DNA of 64,000 bases, taken from contig NZ_QTTN01000002.1 of assembly GCF_003386535.1 (NCBI RefSeq), positions 62,001-126,000 on the forward strand, in the 5' to 3' direction. The DNA is from Paenibacillus taihuensis (GTDB lineage Bacteria > Bacillota > Bacilli > Paenibacillales > Paenibacillaceae). Each line of letters begins with the position of its first letter. The stretch's first letter is position 1. A program made the translations under genes and the position numbers. The notes beneath the pieces are model-generated. The model was not told where the DNA came from and searched no databases. It worked only from the letters and a program-made list of their open reading frames with translations. This document shows, piece by piece, positions 44,974 to 53,806 of the stretch.

Positions 44974-45246
44974 TCAATTGTATTTCGGATTTGCGTTAAT
45001 GTCTTGGAGAAGCTGTTCGCCAGACTCCCGAGGAATCATCTGAAGCTTAGGTTTTCCTTCCTTCTCATACCGAAGATGAAACATCGTGTCATCGATCTTA
45101 TGTATGCTTAAGGCTGAAATCCCGTGATCTTCCGTCAAAATTTGCAAGAAAAAATCACGCGTATCCGCGGCAGCCTGATCATCCGGTCTCGCATCCGCTA
45201 CAATTTGAATTTGCAGCCAATTGAACAAGGCATCTTCCAGTCGCAA
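44974..45246 (-). CDS. Small hypothetical protein, probable TTG start coupled to ylaH
   Basis: The open frame begins at 45297, but the TTG at 45246 has GGAGGGG 6 nt upstream and lies one base after the ylaH stop (TAATTTG), so a 90-residue, translationally coupled protein is likely. It is soluble, with an alpha/beta pattern (RLEDALFNWLQIQIVADARPDDQAAADTRDFFLQIL, then ISALSIHKIDDTMFHLRY). It lies between ylaH and the LCP gene in one operon. No family recognised. Confidence 0.75.
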   Translation of the reverse strand: MRLEDALFNWLQIQIVADARPDDQAAADTRDFFLQILTEDHGISALSIHKIDDTMFHLRYEKEGKPKLQMIPRESGEQLLQDINANPKYN

Positions 45247-45247
45247 A

Positions 45248-45541
45248 TTAAGCCCCTCCCGGATCGGAACCGTTACGCTTTCCTTTGATCTTGTCATAGA
45301 ACTGTCTTCCGCGCAGCAGCGCCATCATGAATACAGCAACAGACATACATTGAATGATTGGCAGCTTGTCGAACTGAAGTACGAACAGGACGAACGAGCC
45401 GAGTGCCATCACGAGATGCACGAGTATTTCTTTCAGTATCGGCAAGCGGCCGACCCGAAATACCGCGTTAAAAATATAAATCGTAAGCGCTAAAATAATA
45501 ATGTACGTCAAAATAGGATGACCGTGAAACCAGCTCTGCAT
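45248..45541 (-). CDS. ylaH: YlaH-like membrane protein
   Basis: A 97-residue protein with two to three transmembrane helices (about residues 8-30, 38-58 and 62-78) and a charged C-terminus (FYDKIKGKRNG). Size, topology and the neighbouring typA match YlaH-like proteins of Bacillales, whose function is unknown. GGAGGTTG lies about 10 nt upstream of the ATG. It is first in a ylaH-small gene-LCP unit, after the typA terminator. Confidence 0.82.
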   Translation of the reverse strand: MQSWFHGHPILTYIIILALTIYIFNAVFRVGRLPILKEILVHLVMALGSFVLFVLQFDKLPIIQCMSVAVFMMALLRGRQFYDKIKGKRNGSDPGGA

Positions 45542-45575
45542 CGTAGCTTCAACCTCCGGTTTGGCTTATGAAAAA

Positions 45576-45611
45576 CAGCTGTCTTTGACGCAAACGGCAG
45601 GGCGACAGCTG
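45576..45611 (-). terminator. Terminator of typA
   Basis: Arms CAGCTGTC and GACAGCTG, followed by TTTTTC on the minus strand. The stem encloses a 20-nt loop. It lies about 100 nt after the typA stop. Confidence 0.72.
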
Positions 45612-45709
45612 CTTATCTAACGGCTGAACACCGAAAGAAGTTGCTGTTACCCTGCCTGAACGTCATGCTTGCCGCATTCGGCAAAGTTTATTTAATTAGA
45701 AATATGGGA

Positions 45710-47554
45710 TTAAACTTGAGCTGCAGCTGCAGTTTTACGCTGCTTCTCTGCACGCTCGCGCTCGCTCTTATTAAGAATCTTCTTACGAAGACGGATCGAC
45801 TTCGGCGTTACTTCGCAATACTCGTCGTCGTTCAAATACTCAAGTGCTTGCTCAAGGGAGAACAAGACTGGCGTTTTCAGACGAACCGTATCGTCTTTAC
45901 CTGCGGAGCGGATGTTCGTCAGAGCCTTCTCCTTACAGATGTTAACGATAATATCGTTATCACGGTTGTGCTCGCCGACAACCATACCTTCGTATACATC
46001 AGCACCTGGCTCCAGGAACAGCAAGCCGCGGTCTTCAACACCTTGCATGCCGTAGAACGTCGATACGCCGTTCTCGCTGGAGATCAGAACGCCTTGGTGA
46101 CGACCGCCAACCGATGCGCCTGCAAGCGGACCGTAGCTGTCGAACGCGTTGTTCATAATGCCGTAACCGCGAGTCAGTGTAAGGAAGTTCGTACGATAGC
46201 CGATCAAGCCGCGCGCAGGGATAATGAACTCGATACGCACTTGGCCATTGCCGTGGTTGATCATGTTGACCATTTCGGCTTTACGTGTTCCAAGGCTCTC
46301 CATAACTGCGCCCATGCTCTCTTCTGGTACGTCGATAAGAAGACGCTCGTACGGCTCGCACTTCACCCCATCGATTTCTTTGATGATTACTTCTGGTTTG
46401 GACACTTGAAGCTCGAAGCCTTCACGACGCATGTTCTCGATCAAGATACCAAGGTGAAGCTCGCCACGACCGGAAACGATGAACGCATCCGGGCTATCTG
46501 TTTCGTCAACGCGCAGTGCAACGTCTGTTTCAAGTTCGTTGAACAGACGCTCGCGAAGCTTACGGGAAGTTACCCATTTACCTTCGCGGCCCGCAAACGG
46601 ACTGTTGTTAACGAGGAATGTCATTTGCAGCGTCGGCTCGTCGATCTTAAGAACCGGCAATGCTTCAGGTTTCTGCGGATCCGCGATTGTTTCACCGATG
46701 TTGATCTCACGGATACCCGCGATAGCAACGATGTCGCCTGCGCCTGCTTCTTCAACCTCTACACGCTTCAAGCCTTGGAAGCCGAACAGCTTCTCAATGC
46801 GAGCTTGCTGCGTTTTACCTTCACGGTTGATTACGGCAACAGTTTGACCTTGGCGAATTACACCGCGGTTCACGCGGCCTACAGCGATACGGCCGAGGTA
46901 TTCGTTGTAATCGAGCAGCGTTACGAGAAACTGTAGTGGATCCACTACGCTCTCCGTCGGCGAAGGAATATGTTCAATGATCGTCTCATACAGCGCCTGC
47001 ATGTTCTCGTCTTGCTTGTCAACGTTCAAGCTTGCTGTACCCATAAGGGCCGATGCGTAAACAACCGGGAAATCCAGTTGATCATCGTTCGCACCAAGCT
47101 CGATGAACAGATCAAGCACTTCGTCAACCACTTGCTCAGGGCTTGCGTTCGGACGATCGATTTTGTTCAATACGACGATTGGTGTCAGGTTGCTCTCAAG
47201 CGCTTTGCGCAATACGAACTTCGTTTGCGGCATGCAGCCTTCGAAGGCGTCAACGACAAGAAGAACGCCGTCTACCATTTTCATGATACGTTCTACTTCA
47301 CCGCCGAAGTCGGCGTGTCCAGGCGTATCTACGATGTTGATCAGGTAATCTTTGTAGTTAACGGCTGTGTTCTTAGCCAAAATGGTAATACCACGTTCAC
47401 GTTCCAAATCGTTGGAATCCATTGCGCGTTCTTGAACCTGTTCGTTGTCACGGAAAGTGCCGGATTGCTGAAGCAGTTTGTCGACTAGCGTTGTTTTACC
47501 ATGGTCAACGTGAGCGATGATGGCGATATTTCGGATGTTCTCTCTTGCTTGCAT
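45710..47554 (-). CDS. typA: Ribosome-associated GTPase TypA/BipA
   Basis: A 614-residue translation-factor GTPase. G1 is [13 protein letters not shown]2 lies in [16 protein letters not shown]3 is [14 protein letters not shown] and G4 is NKIDRP. The later EF-G-like domains and the TypA-specific C-terminal domain ([21 protein letters not shown]) are present. TypA acts in ribosome assembly under stress and cold. The ATG at 47554 has GTGGAGTGG 9 nt upstream and gives [18 protein letters not shown]. Confidence 0.96.
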   Translation of the reverse strand: MQARENIRNIAIIAHVDHGKTTLVDKLLQQSGTFRDNEQVQERAMDSNDLERERGITILAKNTAVNYKDYLINIVDTPGHADFGGEVERIMKMVDGVLLVVDAFEGCMPQTKFVLRKALESNLTPIVVLNKIDRPNASPEQVVDEVLDLFIELGANDDQLDFPVVYASALMGTASLNVDKQDENMQALYETIIEHIPSPTESVVDPLQFLVTLLDYNEYLGRIAVGRVNRGVIRQGQTVAVINREGKTQQARIEKLFGFQGLKRVEVEEAGAGDIVAIAGIREINIGETIADPQKPEALPVLKIDEPTLQMTFLVNNSPFAGREGKWVTSRKLRERLFNELETDVALRVDETDSPDAFIVSGRGELHLGILIENMRREGFELQVSKPEVIIKEIDGVKCEPYERLLIDVPEESMGAVMESLGTRKAEMVNMINHGNGQVRIEFIIPARGLIGYRTNFLTLTRGYGIMNNAFDSYGPLAGASVGGRHQGVLISSENGVSTFYGMQGVEDRGLLFLEPGADVYEGMVVGEHNRDNDIIVNICKEKALTNIRSAGKDDTVRLKTPVLFSLEQALEYLNDDEYCEVTPKSIRLRKKILNKSERERAEKQRKTAAAAQV

Positions 47555-47633
47555 TACAAGTATCCACTCCACTTTTTTTATATTTAGTTTGCTGTGTCTA
47601 ACCTTACATCAAACGTGTTAAACAATTGAACCT

Positions 47634-48116
47634 CTACCAGCGTGCTTTGCGTCCTACAACCAGCCATGCGCCGACTGCCAGGAATGCTGCCGCAATGAGG
47701 TAAAGACCCCAACCCCATACTAGCATAATAACAAAGAAAGCTGCCGCTACTAACAACAAAATGATGGCAAGTGTTCGCGGGAGTTTTGGATGATACGAGT
47801 CGAACAAATGATACTCATACAATCCTACTGCGGCCGACGCTATAAAGATAGGCCACAAATACTGCAAATTGCTCCATCCAAATGCAATGCAGAAGAAAAA
47901 TAAGAAGGCGTTAATTGTCAAAATTGCTCCAGGTATGAGTACAAAAGGCGGAAGCAGCCGTCCAAAGAACAGCACATGCAGCAAAATACCGGGAATTAAC
48001 AGAAACAGCGGCCAGAAGTTCGTTCCAATAAACGAAAAGAAGCCGATTTTTCCGAGCAAAATGACAGCACCGGCAATCAGAAAAAGGAGACCGACGGTGT
48101 ATTGATTTTTGGACAT
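47634..48116 (-). CDS. Multi-pass membrane protein of unknown function
   Basis: A 160-residue, highly hydrophobic protein with about six short transmembrane helices, starting SKNQYTVGLLFLIAGAVILLGKIGFF and holding FWPLFLLIPGILL. This two-helix pattern resembles the N-terminal DUF5668/LiaF-like membrane module, but the globular part of LiaF is absent. ATG with AGGA 8 nt upstream. It lies between typA and terC on the same strand. Confidence 0.75.
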   Translation of the reverse strand: MSKNQYTVGLLFLIAGAVILLGKIGFFSFIGTNFWPLFLLIPGILLHVLFFGRLLPPFVLIPGAILTINAFLFFFCIAFGWSNLQYLWPIFIASAAVGLYEYHLFDSYHPKLPRTLAIILLLVAAAFFVIMLVWGWGLYLIAAAFLAVGAWLVVGRKARW

Positions 48117-48223
48117 GCCTATGTTCCTTCTTTCTCTTGGGCGCTTTTAACATTACTAGTGTAATGGAACACAAGGCAAAAAACCAGTGTCGAGACACAA
48201 TTTACTCAAAAATATAGTTTACC

Positions 48224-48883
48224 TTATCTTTTAATTCGCAGCAATGCCACAATTATGACGAGCGGTATGGACAAGACCGGAATCGCCTTCGTCAAAACTT
48301 CAAGCGATTCAGTAAGCATGGAATGAATAGCTGGATCGTGTACGAGCATCTCTCCCGCTGCATAGCCAAGCAACCCGCCGCCAATGTAGACGAAGGACGG
48401 GAATTTGCGCAGCAAGGTAGTAAGCAGCTGACTTCCCCAAATAATAATCGGTATGCTGAGCGTTATGCCGAGCAGAATAAGAATAGGTTCGCCTTCAGCA
48501 ACCGCAGCAATGGCAAGTACATTATCCAAGCTCATAATAAAGTCAGCGACGACGATCGTTCGTACAGCGCTCGATAGCGATGTTACTTTGCGCATGTTGT
48601 GGAATTGCTCGGCATGACCGGACGCATCTGTTATGAGCTTAACCGCAATCATGAAGAGCAGTAAGCTTCCGGCCGCTTGCAAATAAGGGATTTTAAGCAG
48701 TGTGAGCGCAACTAGAGTAAGCACGTATCTGAGACCCACAGCTGCAATTGCGCCCCAAAGCACGGCCTTCTTTCTTTTGGCTGGGGGAAGCTGCTGACTC
48801 GCAAGAGCTATGACGACGGCGTTGTCGCCGCTAAGCAGCACATTGATAAACATGATTTGGATAAAAATGATCAAACTGTCCAT
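48224..48883 (-). CDS. TerC-family integral membrane protein (paralogue 1)
   Basis: A 219-residue protein with about seven transmembrane helices. The family motifs are LLSGDNAVVIALASQQLP and RTIVVADFIMSLDNVLAIAAVAEG, with metal-ligand-type acidic residues in both. TerC proteins of Bacillus export manganese. It shares with the divergent gene at 49027 the same motifs, so the two are paralogues. GAGGCGG lies 8 nt upstream of the ATG. No yybP-ykoY-type manganese riboswitch is seen upstream. Confidence 0.9.
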   Translation of the reverse strand: MDSLIIFIQIMFINVLLSGDNAVVIALASQQLPPAKRKKAVLWGAIAAVGLRYVLTLVALTLLKIPYLQAAGSLLLFMIAVKLITDASGHAEQFHNMRKVTSLSSAVRTIVVADFIMSLDNVLAIAAVAEGEPILILLGITLSIPIIIWGSQLLTTLLRKFPSFVYIGGGLLGYAAGEMLVHDPAIHSMLTESLEVLTKAIPVLSIPLVIIVALLRIKR

Positions 48884-49026
48884 TGCTAACCGCCTCCTAA
48901 GAAAAGCTCGTCATATGAACGGTATGTCCCAATTGGACAGGTTATGTTTTTTTGTGAATCCTTTTTTTCTTTGGTCCGTATATATCGAGAAACATCACCG
49001 CGCCGAAAGGAGGACAGGATTCAATT

Positions 49027-49728
49027 ATGGACATCTTATCGCTTGAGTTTTTATCCGCACTTATTACTATCGTCTTCATTGACCTCATACTCGCAGGTGA
49101 TAACGCCATCGTTATCGGTCTTGCCGCACGCAAGCTGCCGAAGGAACAGCAGACGAAAGCAGTAATCTGGGGAACCGTCGGAGCTGTCGGCATACGCGCG
49201 ATCGCTACCGTGCTTGTTGTCTACTTGCTGAATGTACCTTGGCTCATGCTCGCAGGCGGCATTTTGCTGCTGTGGATCGCATATAAGCTTCTCGTCGACA
49301 ACGAAGGTCATGACAATATCAAGGCAGGCAACACGCTATGGCAGTCTGTACGGACGATTATTATCGCAGATGCGGCCATGGGCCTCGACAACGTCATCGC
49401 CGTCGCAGGCGCTTCTCACGGCAGTGTACCGCTGGTACTGCTCGGACTGATTATCAGCATTCCGATTGTTGTCTGGGGAAGCACGTTGTTCATTAAGCTC
49501 ATCAACCGACTCCCTTGGATCGTTTATGTCGGTTCAGGCGTACTCGCCTATACAGCTGCCAAGATGATCACGCACGAGATGAAGCTGAAGCAATTCTTCG
49601 CAGACAATCCAGCGTTTGAATGGTCGTTTTTAATTTTGCTCGTCATCGTCATTATCGTTGCAGGCCTTTGGAAGAACTCCTCCCGCAGCAGAGCGGCTAA
49701 CATGGAAAAAAGCAGGGAAACCCATTAA
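49027..49728 (+). CDS. TerC-family integral membrane protein (paralogue 2)
   Basis: A 233-residue protein with about seven transmembrane helices, motifs LILAGDNAIVIGLAARKLP and RTIIIADAAMGLDNVIAVAGASHG, and a charged C-terminal tail (KNSSRSRAANMEKSRE). It is the divergent paralogue of the preceding gene, with a 143-nt shared intergenic stretch that could hold back-to-back promoters. The ribosome binding site AAAGGAGG is 13 nt from the ATG, slightly long. Likely function by family is metal ion export or supply to secreted proteins. Confidence 0.9.
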   Translation: MDILSLEFLSALITIVFIDLILAGDNAIVIGLAARKLPKEQQTKAVIWGTVGAVGIRAIATVLVVYLLNVPWLMLAGGILLLWIAYKLLVDNEGHDNIKAGNTLWQSVRTIIIADAAMGLDNVIAVAGASHGSVPLVLLGLIISIPIVVWGSTLFIKLINRLPWIVYVGSGVLAYTAAKMITHEMKLKQFFADNPAFEWSFLILLVIVIIVAGLWKNSSRSRAANMEKSRETH

Positions 49729-49747
49729 GGGCTCCCTGCTTTTTTTT
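49706..49747. terminator. Bidirectional terminator between terC paralogue 2 and thiI
   Basis: Arms AAAAGCAGGGA..CC and GG..TCCCTGCTTTT with A-run and T-run at the sides. Its left arm lies within the last codons of the terC gene and it reaches the thiI stop, so two convergent genes share it. Confidence 0.88.
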
Positions 49748-50966
49748 AGAACCAATGATCCTCGCCAGCCGTTTGGGCAACAACCGGCTTCTCCGGTGAA
49801 ATCCGCATAACCTCCGTTGTCGCGACTGCCTCAGCAATCATCTCCTGCAAATTCGTAATCGCTTCCTCACACTGCTCTACAAGTGCCAGCTTCGGATTCG
49901 TGCTTGGCGACCTCGGAACGAATAACGTGCAGCAATCTTCATAAGGCAAAATCGACGTATCGAACGTATCGATCTGACGCGCGATTCGAATGATCTCATT
50001 CTTATCCATCGTGAGAAGCGGTCTCAGTAATGGGAGATCTGTCGTGCGCCCGATTACATTCATGCTGCCAAGCGTCTGGCTTGCCACTTGGCCCAAACTG
50101 TCGCCTGAGACAATGCCCAGCGCATCCGTCTTCTCGGCAATTTGCTGCGCGATACGTAGCATCGAGCGGCGCATGAGTGTAATAATCAGCGAATCATGAC
50201 CCGATTGTGCCAGCGCGGTCTGGATCTCGGTAAATGAAACGAGATGCAGCTTGATCGCTACGCCGCTGTAATGCGACAGCCGTCTGACGAGATCGATTAC
50301 TTTCTCCTTCGCTTTCTCGCTAGTGAACGGGTAGCTGTGGAAATGCACCGCTTCAAGCTCAAGCCCCTGCCTCATCGCCAGATAACCTGCTACTGGGCTG
50401 TCAATGCCGCCTGAGAGCAGCAGAACCGCTTTGCCGTTCGTTCCATATGGATAGCCGCCAGCTGCTGGTACAATATCGCTGAAGACGTATGTACCTTCGG
50501 GTTGAATCTCGATGCGCAGCTCTACTTCAGGCTCGCGCACGTTTACTTTGAGCTCGGGAAATGCCCGCAGCACATGTCCGCCGACCAAGTGATTAAGCTC
50601 CTGGGTATCGTGAGGAAACTTCTTGTCCACACGCTTGACGACGACCTTGAACGTTGCAGGAGGTTTCGGAAGTGAGCGCATAACTTCAACTGCCGTCCGA
50701 CGAATCTCCTCGAGATCACTTACGGTTCGCATAATCGGGCTGAATGACGAAATACCGAAAATATCTTTCAATCGTTCCGCAATTTCACCATATGGCTCCC
50801 CATTAAGCTCCAAATAAATGCGTCCGTACGTATGTTGAACTTGCACGTTCTTGTAAGAATGAACGGCGCGTTTCACATGCTGCAGCATTCGTTTCTCAAA
50901 CATACCGCGGTTCTTGCCTTTAATCGTGTATTCACCAAAACGGATTAGAATCATATCCGGATTCAT
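49746..50966 (-). CDS. thiI: tRNA 4-thiouridine synthase ThiI
   Basis: A 406-residue enzyme that adenylates U8 of tRNA and inserts sulfur. The N-terminal ferredoxin-like and THUMP domains (residues about 1-170; RIYLELNGEPYGEIAERLKDIFGI) precede the PP-loop domain with LLLSGGIDSPVAGYLAMRQG. There is no rhodanese domain, as in the Bacillus-type short ThiI, which takes sulfur directly from a dedicated cysteine desulfurase. The gene for such a desulfurase lies 4 nt upstream. AAGGAGTGACAGC precedes the ATG. Confidence 0.96.
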   Translation of the reverse strand: MNPDMILIRFGEYTIKGKNRGMFEKRMLQHVKRAVHSYKNVQVQHTYGRIYLELNGEPYGEIAERLKDIFGISSFSPIMRTVSDLEEIRRTAVEVMRSLPKPPATFKVVVKRVDKKFPHDTQELNHLVGGHVLRAFPELKVNVREPEVELRIEIQPEGTYVFSDIVPAAGGYPYGTNGKAVLLLSGGIDSPVAGYLAMRQGLELEAVHFHSYPFTSEKAKEKVIDLVRRLSHYSGVAIKLHLVSFTEIQTALAQSGHDSLIITLMRRSMLRIAQQIAEKTDALGIVSGDSLGQVASQTLGSMNVIGRTTDLPLLRPLLTMDKNEIIRIARQIDTFDTSILPYEDCCTLFVPRSPSTNPKLALVEQCEEAITNLQEMIAEAVATTEVMRISPEKPVVAQTAGEDHWF

Positions 50967-50970
50967 GCTG

Positions 50971-52131
50971 TCACTCCTTCCGCTCTAGCGGCTTTAACTT
51001 TTGAACGACCATACGAAGCATCCGGCACAGCCATTCCAGCTCGGCAGCTCCGTGCTCATCGCCGAAGCTGATCCGAATCCCGCTGGCGGCGCGTTCCCTG
51101 GAAGCTCCCATCGCGAGCAGCACTCGGCTCGGATCGTCGCTCTTCGAAGAGCAGGCGGACTTCGTGGACGCAGAGATTTTATGCTTCTCGAGCATATGAA
51201 CGATCACCTCCGGCTTCATGCCCGGGTAAGAGAAATTGACGATATTCGGAGCTGCGATGCCAGCATGATTCGTGCTGCCGTTAAGGACAAGCTCCGGAAT
51301 CTCTGCGATGCATGCCAGCAGACGCTCCCGGAGCGCATACATGCGCTCTGCCCGCTCGGCTTGGCTCTCGAGCGCCAAACGGAACGCTTTTGCCGCTGCG
51401 ACGATACCTGCGACGTTCTCGGTGCCTGGACGCTGCCCGCGCTCCTGACTGCCGCCGTGGTAAAGCGGCTCGAGCATGATGCCATCGCGTATATATAACA
51501 GTCCGACGCCGCGAGGTCCGTTCACTTTATGTGCGGATGCCGAGAATAGATCGATACCGCTGCTCTGCAGATCAATCGGGACTTTGCCGACGCTTTGCAC
51601 GCCGTCAACGTGGAAGACGGTTGTTCGGCGCTGCTTGAGCAACTCGCCTATTCGTCTGATTGACTGGATCGCGCCTGTTTCATTGTTCACATGCATGATC
51701 GACACGAGAATCGTCTCGTCGGTTAATGCTTGCTCCAGTGCTTCGACTGAAACGACACCTTGCTCGTTAACTGGCAAAATCGTGATATGAAAGCCTTCTC
51801 GCTCCAGCGCGAGACAGGTATCGTATACAGACGGATGCTCGATCGCAGTCGTTATAATATGCTTGCCCCGTTTGCTGTAAGCACGAGCAGCTCCTATGAT
51901 GGCGAGGTTGTTGCTCTCTGTTCCGCCGGAGGTAAAGAGCCATTCCTTTGGCTCAGTGACGCCAAATGCGGCCCCGATGACAGCTCTGGCGCGCTCCAGC
52001 AAATGGCCCGCCTCATGCCCGCTCCGGTGCAGCGAGGATGGATTCGCATAATGCTTCGCCATCACTTCCGCCATCGTCCGAATGACATCCTCATGGGGCG
52101 GTGTCGAGGCGGCGTGGTCAAAATAATACAT
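50971..52131 (-). CDS. Cysteine desulfurase paired with ThiI (NifZ-type)
   Basis: A 386-residue PLP enzyme of the NifS/IscS group. The PLP lysine lies in FSASAHKVNGPRG, the substrate-site motif is TSGGTESNNLAIIGAA, and the active cysteine is in TKSACSSKSDDPSRVLLAMG. Being 4 nt from thiI, with which it is surely co-transcribed, it matches NifZ of Bacillus subtilis, which feeds persulfide sulfur to ThiI for 4-thiouridine. A role in iron-sulfur assembly is less likely. Confidence 0.93.
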   Translation of the reverse strand: MYYFDHAASTPPHEDVIRTMAEVMAKHYANPSSLHRSGHEAGHLLERARAVIGAAFGVTEPKEWLFTSGGTESNNLAIIGAARAYSKRGKHIITTAIEHPSVYDTCLALEREGFHITILPVNEQGVVSVEALEQALTDETILVSIMHVNNETGAIQSIRRIGELLKQRRTTVFHVDGVQSVGKVPIDLQSSGIDLFSASAHKVNGPRGVGLLYIRDGIMLEPLYHGGSQERGQRPGTENVAGIVAAAKAFRLALESQAERAERMYALRERLLACIAEIPELVLNGSTNHAGIAAPNIVNFSYPGMKPEVIVHMLEKHKISASTKSACSSKSDDPSRVLLAMGASRERAASGIRISFGDEHGAAELEWLCRMLRMVVQKLKPLERKE

Positions 52132-52166
52132 GGATATAAGCTTCCTTTCCTGCTGAACAAATGAAA

Positions 52167-52223
52167 AAGATCAACGGAGGAACAGCTAGCTGGCGTGCTG
52201 GCGTAAGCGTCCCCGTGATCTTT
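52167..52223 (-). terminator. Terminator of the lytic transglycosylase gene
   Basis: Arms AAAGATCACGG and CCGTTGATCTTT with an extended loop and TTTTC tail on the minus strand, 25 nt after the stop. The loop holds further inverted repeats (AGCTAGCT). Confidence 0.65.
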
Positions 52224-52247
52224 GTATTGTTTCCTTAATAGCCGAAT

Positions 52248-52961
52248 CTAAATGGAAGTGCTGTATTTCTCCGTTGCATTCAAAACTTTGGATACGTAAC
52301 GCTGTGTTTCCTTCGGCAGCAAGTGCACCAGCTCTTCGAAGTTCGAACCGCCCGTGATGCCCGAGCGATCTACGCGTCCTGGGCCTGCGTTGTACGCTGC
52401 GAGTGCCGTTTGCACGTTACCGTCGTACTTATTAAGCAGATAGGATAGGAAACGCGTGCCGCCTTCAATGTTCTGTTTAGGATCGAAGGAGTCAGAGACG
52501 CCAAGTCCGCGAGCTGTTCCATCCATCAGCTGCATAAGCCCCTTCGCCCCTGCGGACGATTCCGCGTTCGGGTTGAAGGATGATTCTGTATGTATTACAC
52601 CTTTGATGAGTGCAGGGTCAATGCCGTATTTGGCGGCAGCAGCGTCAATGTAGCCTTCGTAATCGGAAGGTGTGCTGCTTGCGGAGTCATACTCCGAGCT
52701 GCTCGCATCCGTAATCATCGGTGCGATGCCGCCGAGTCCGCTAAGTGAAAGCGAGCTAAGCGCTGAGGTGATATCCGTATTGTTCAAGCCATTGGTCGTT
52801 CCAGTGCCGCCAGCCATATACTGCTGAAGCAATGTATCGAACATCGACGAGCCGTCTTGTCCAGTTGCAGCTGACATTACATTATCATTTCCGTTCAAAT
52901 CCAAGCTGGGCATAAGCTGCAGCTGTAGAAGCGACTTCATTATTCGCGGATCAATGCTCAT
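52248..52961 (-). CDS. Lytic transglycosylase (SLT domain)
   Basis: A 237-residue protein with a Ser/Gly/Thr/Asn-rich N-terminal half and a C-terminal SLT domain (about residues 100-215): YGIDPALIKGVIHTESSFNP with the catalytic Glu, then SAGAKGLMQLMDGTARGLGV, and AYNAGPGRV. It cleaves the glycan strands of peptidoglycan by an anhydro-forming reaction. There is no obvious signal peptide, though the first residues include a hydrophobic patch (LLQLQLMPSLDL), so its export route is unclear. The ATG has GGAGGTACATC upstream. Confidence 0.9.
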   Translation of the reverse strand: MSIDPRIMKSLLQLQLMPSLDLNGNDNVMSAATGQDGSSMFDTLLQQYMAGGTGTTNGLNNTDITSALSSLSLSGLGGIAPMITDASSSEYDSASSTPSDYEGYIDAAAAKYGIDPALIKGVIHTESSFNPNAESSAGAKGLMQLMDGTARGLGVSDSFDPKQNIEGGTRFLSYLLNKYDGNVQTALAAYNAGPGRVDRSGITGGSNFEELVHLLPKETQRYVSKVLNATEKYSTSI

Positions 52962-53074
52962 GATGTACCTCCATAGGTCTTATAGCAATTTCGACACTAG
53001 TTAACACCATTCTACAACCTTTTCACTAGATTCGCCAGTAAGACATTAGTCCTAAACGGTAAAGAGACAAAAAA

Positions 53075-53101
53075 ATGGTGATGCAGAATCTGCATCACCA
53101 T
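53075..53101 (-). terminator. Terminator of the ypuI-DUF1540-DUF4190 group
   Basis: A perfect stem ATGGTGATGCAGA/TCTGCATCACCAT followed by TTTTTTT on the minus strand, just after the DUF4190 stop. Confidence 0.9.
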
Positions 53102-53108
53102 CTCTTCA

Positions 53109-53534
53109 CTACGTTATTGCATAATAAATGGGAACGAGGACCAAATAAGCTGCAGCTGCGATGGCGCCTAGCGTGATCGACCATACGCCGAGCCCTCTCG
53201 CGCCTTGCCGGTAAGCGATAAATCCAACAACAATTGCGGTTGCGCCAAGCAAGACTGGCCATACAATCCACGACAGGATTGCAATAACGAACGCTGCCCA
53301 TCCGGTTGCCCGGCCAGCCGATCTCGTTTCACGTACCGCATCGTTCGTCAGCCTTACCCGTTCGGCGCTTGGATAGCGGTCCTGATTGGGATAGAAGGTG
53401 TTGACGGAACGCGGTACAGCAATCTCGGCAGCATACTCTTCGTTATACGCATTCATGTCTGGATGGTACAAAGGATTCGTTGAAGTGTCATCATGCGGAC
53501 TGTGCAAATTATGCCCTTCCGTTTCACGCTCCAC
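53109..53534 (-). CDS. DUF4190-like membrane protein
   Basis: A 141-residue protein with a polar N-terminal half (Asn/Tyr/Glu-rich, residues 1-70) and two to three C-terminal transmembrane helices (AFVIAILSWIVWPVLLGATAIVVGFIAYRQGARGLGVWSITLG), the DUF4190 pattern. The GTG at 53534 has AAGGAG 9 nt upstream and starts seven nt after the DUF1540 stop; a TTG just before is less well placed. Function unknown. Confidence 0.75.
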   Translation of the reverse strand: MERETEGHNLHSPHDDTSTNPLYHPDMNAYNEEYAAEIAVPRSVNTFYPNQDRYPSAERVRLTNDAVRETRSAGRATGWAAFVIAILSWIVWPVLLGATAIVVGFIAYRQGARGLGVWSITLGAIAAAAYLVLVPIYYAIT

Positions 53535-53540
53535 CTGCAA

Positions 53541-53753
53541 TCACTCCTTCGCTTTAAACGTATGACAGCATGTCGAAGCACTCGACTTAGCTGTATCTTG
53601 ATGCTCGCCGCCAAACCCTTCCTCGGCAAACTCAGCACCAAAATGAGCATTGGCATGGCTATCGATGTCGACTTCGATTTTGTCAGCGCCACAGTTGTTT
53701 CCTTCTTTCCAGAAAGAACAGTTCGCAACGCTGCAGCTTACGCCCTTCGGCAT
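53541..53753 (-). CDS. DUF1540 small cysteine-rich protein
   Basis: A 70-residue protein with the DUF1540 cysteine pattern CSVANCSFWKEGNNCGADKIEVDI, plus a second Cys pair CCHTF near the end, which suggests metal binding. The ATG at 53753 has GGGGGTGAT 7 nt upstream; that sequence is part of a terminator-like hairpin. DUF1540 proteins are common in spore formers and their function is not known. It runs into the DUF4190 gene. Confidence 0.85.
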   Translation of the reverse strand: MPKGVSCSVANCSFWKEGNNCGADKIEVDIDSHANAHFGAEFAEEGFGGEHQDTAKSSASTCCHTFKAKE

Positions 53754-53759
53754 AAAAAT

Positions 53760-53793
53760 CACCCCCGGTAACAAGTTGCCCGCACCGAGGGTG
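53760..53793 (-). promoter_or_regulatory. Terminator-like hairpin carrying the DUF1540 ribosome binding site
   Basis: Arms CACCCTCGGT and ACCGGGGGTG (10 bp, one G.U) with a 14-nt loop are followed on the minus strand by ATTTTT and then the ATG at 53753. It lies 13 nt after the ypuI stop. The 3' arm contains GGGGGTGAT, the only ribosome binding site for the DUF1540 gene, so it may act as terminator and translation block together. Confidence 0.6.
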
Positions 53794-53806
53794 TAGTATG
53801 CTTTCC

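Noticed and set aside
45641-46936. A 431-codon plus-strand open frame opposite typA
   Set aside because: It lies entirely over the conserved TypA gene, has no ribosome binding site and no domain.
48884-49026. yybP-ykoY manganese riboswitch before the TerC genes
   Set aside because: The gap is short and the conserved riboswitch loops are not seen on either strand.
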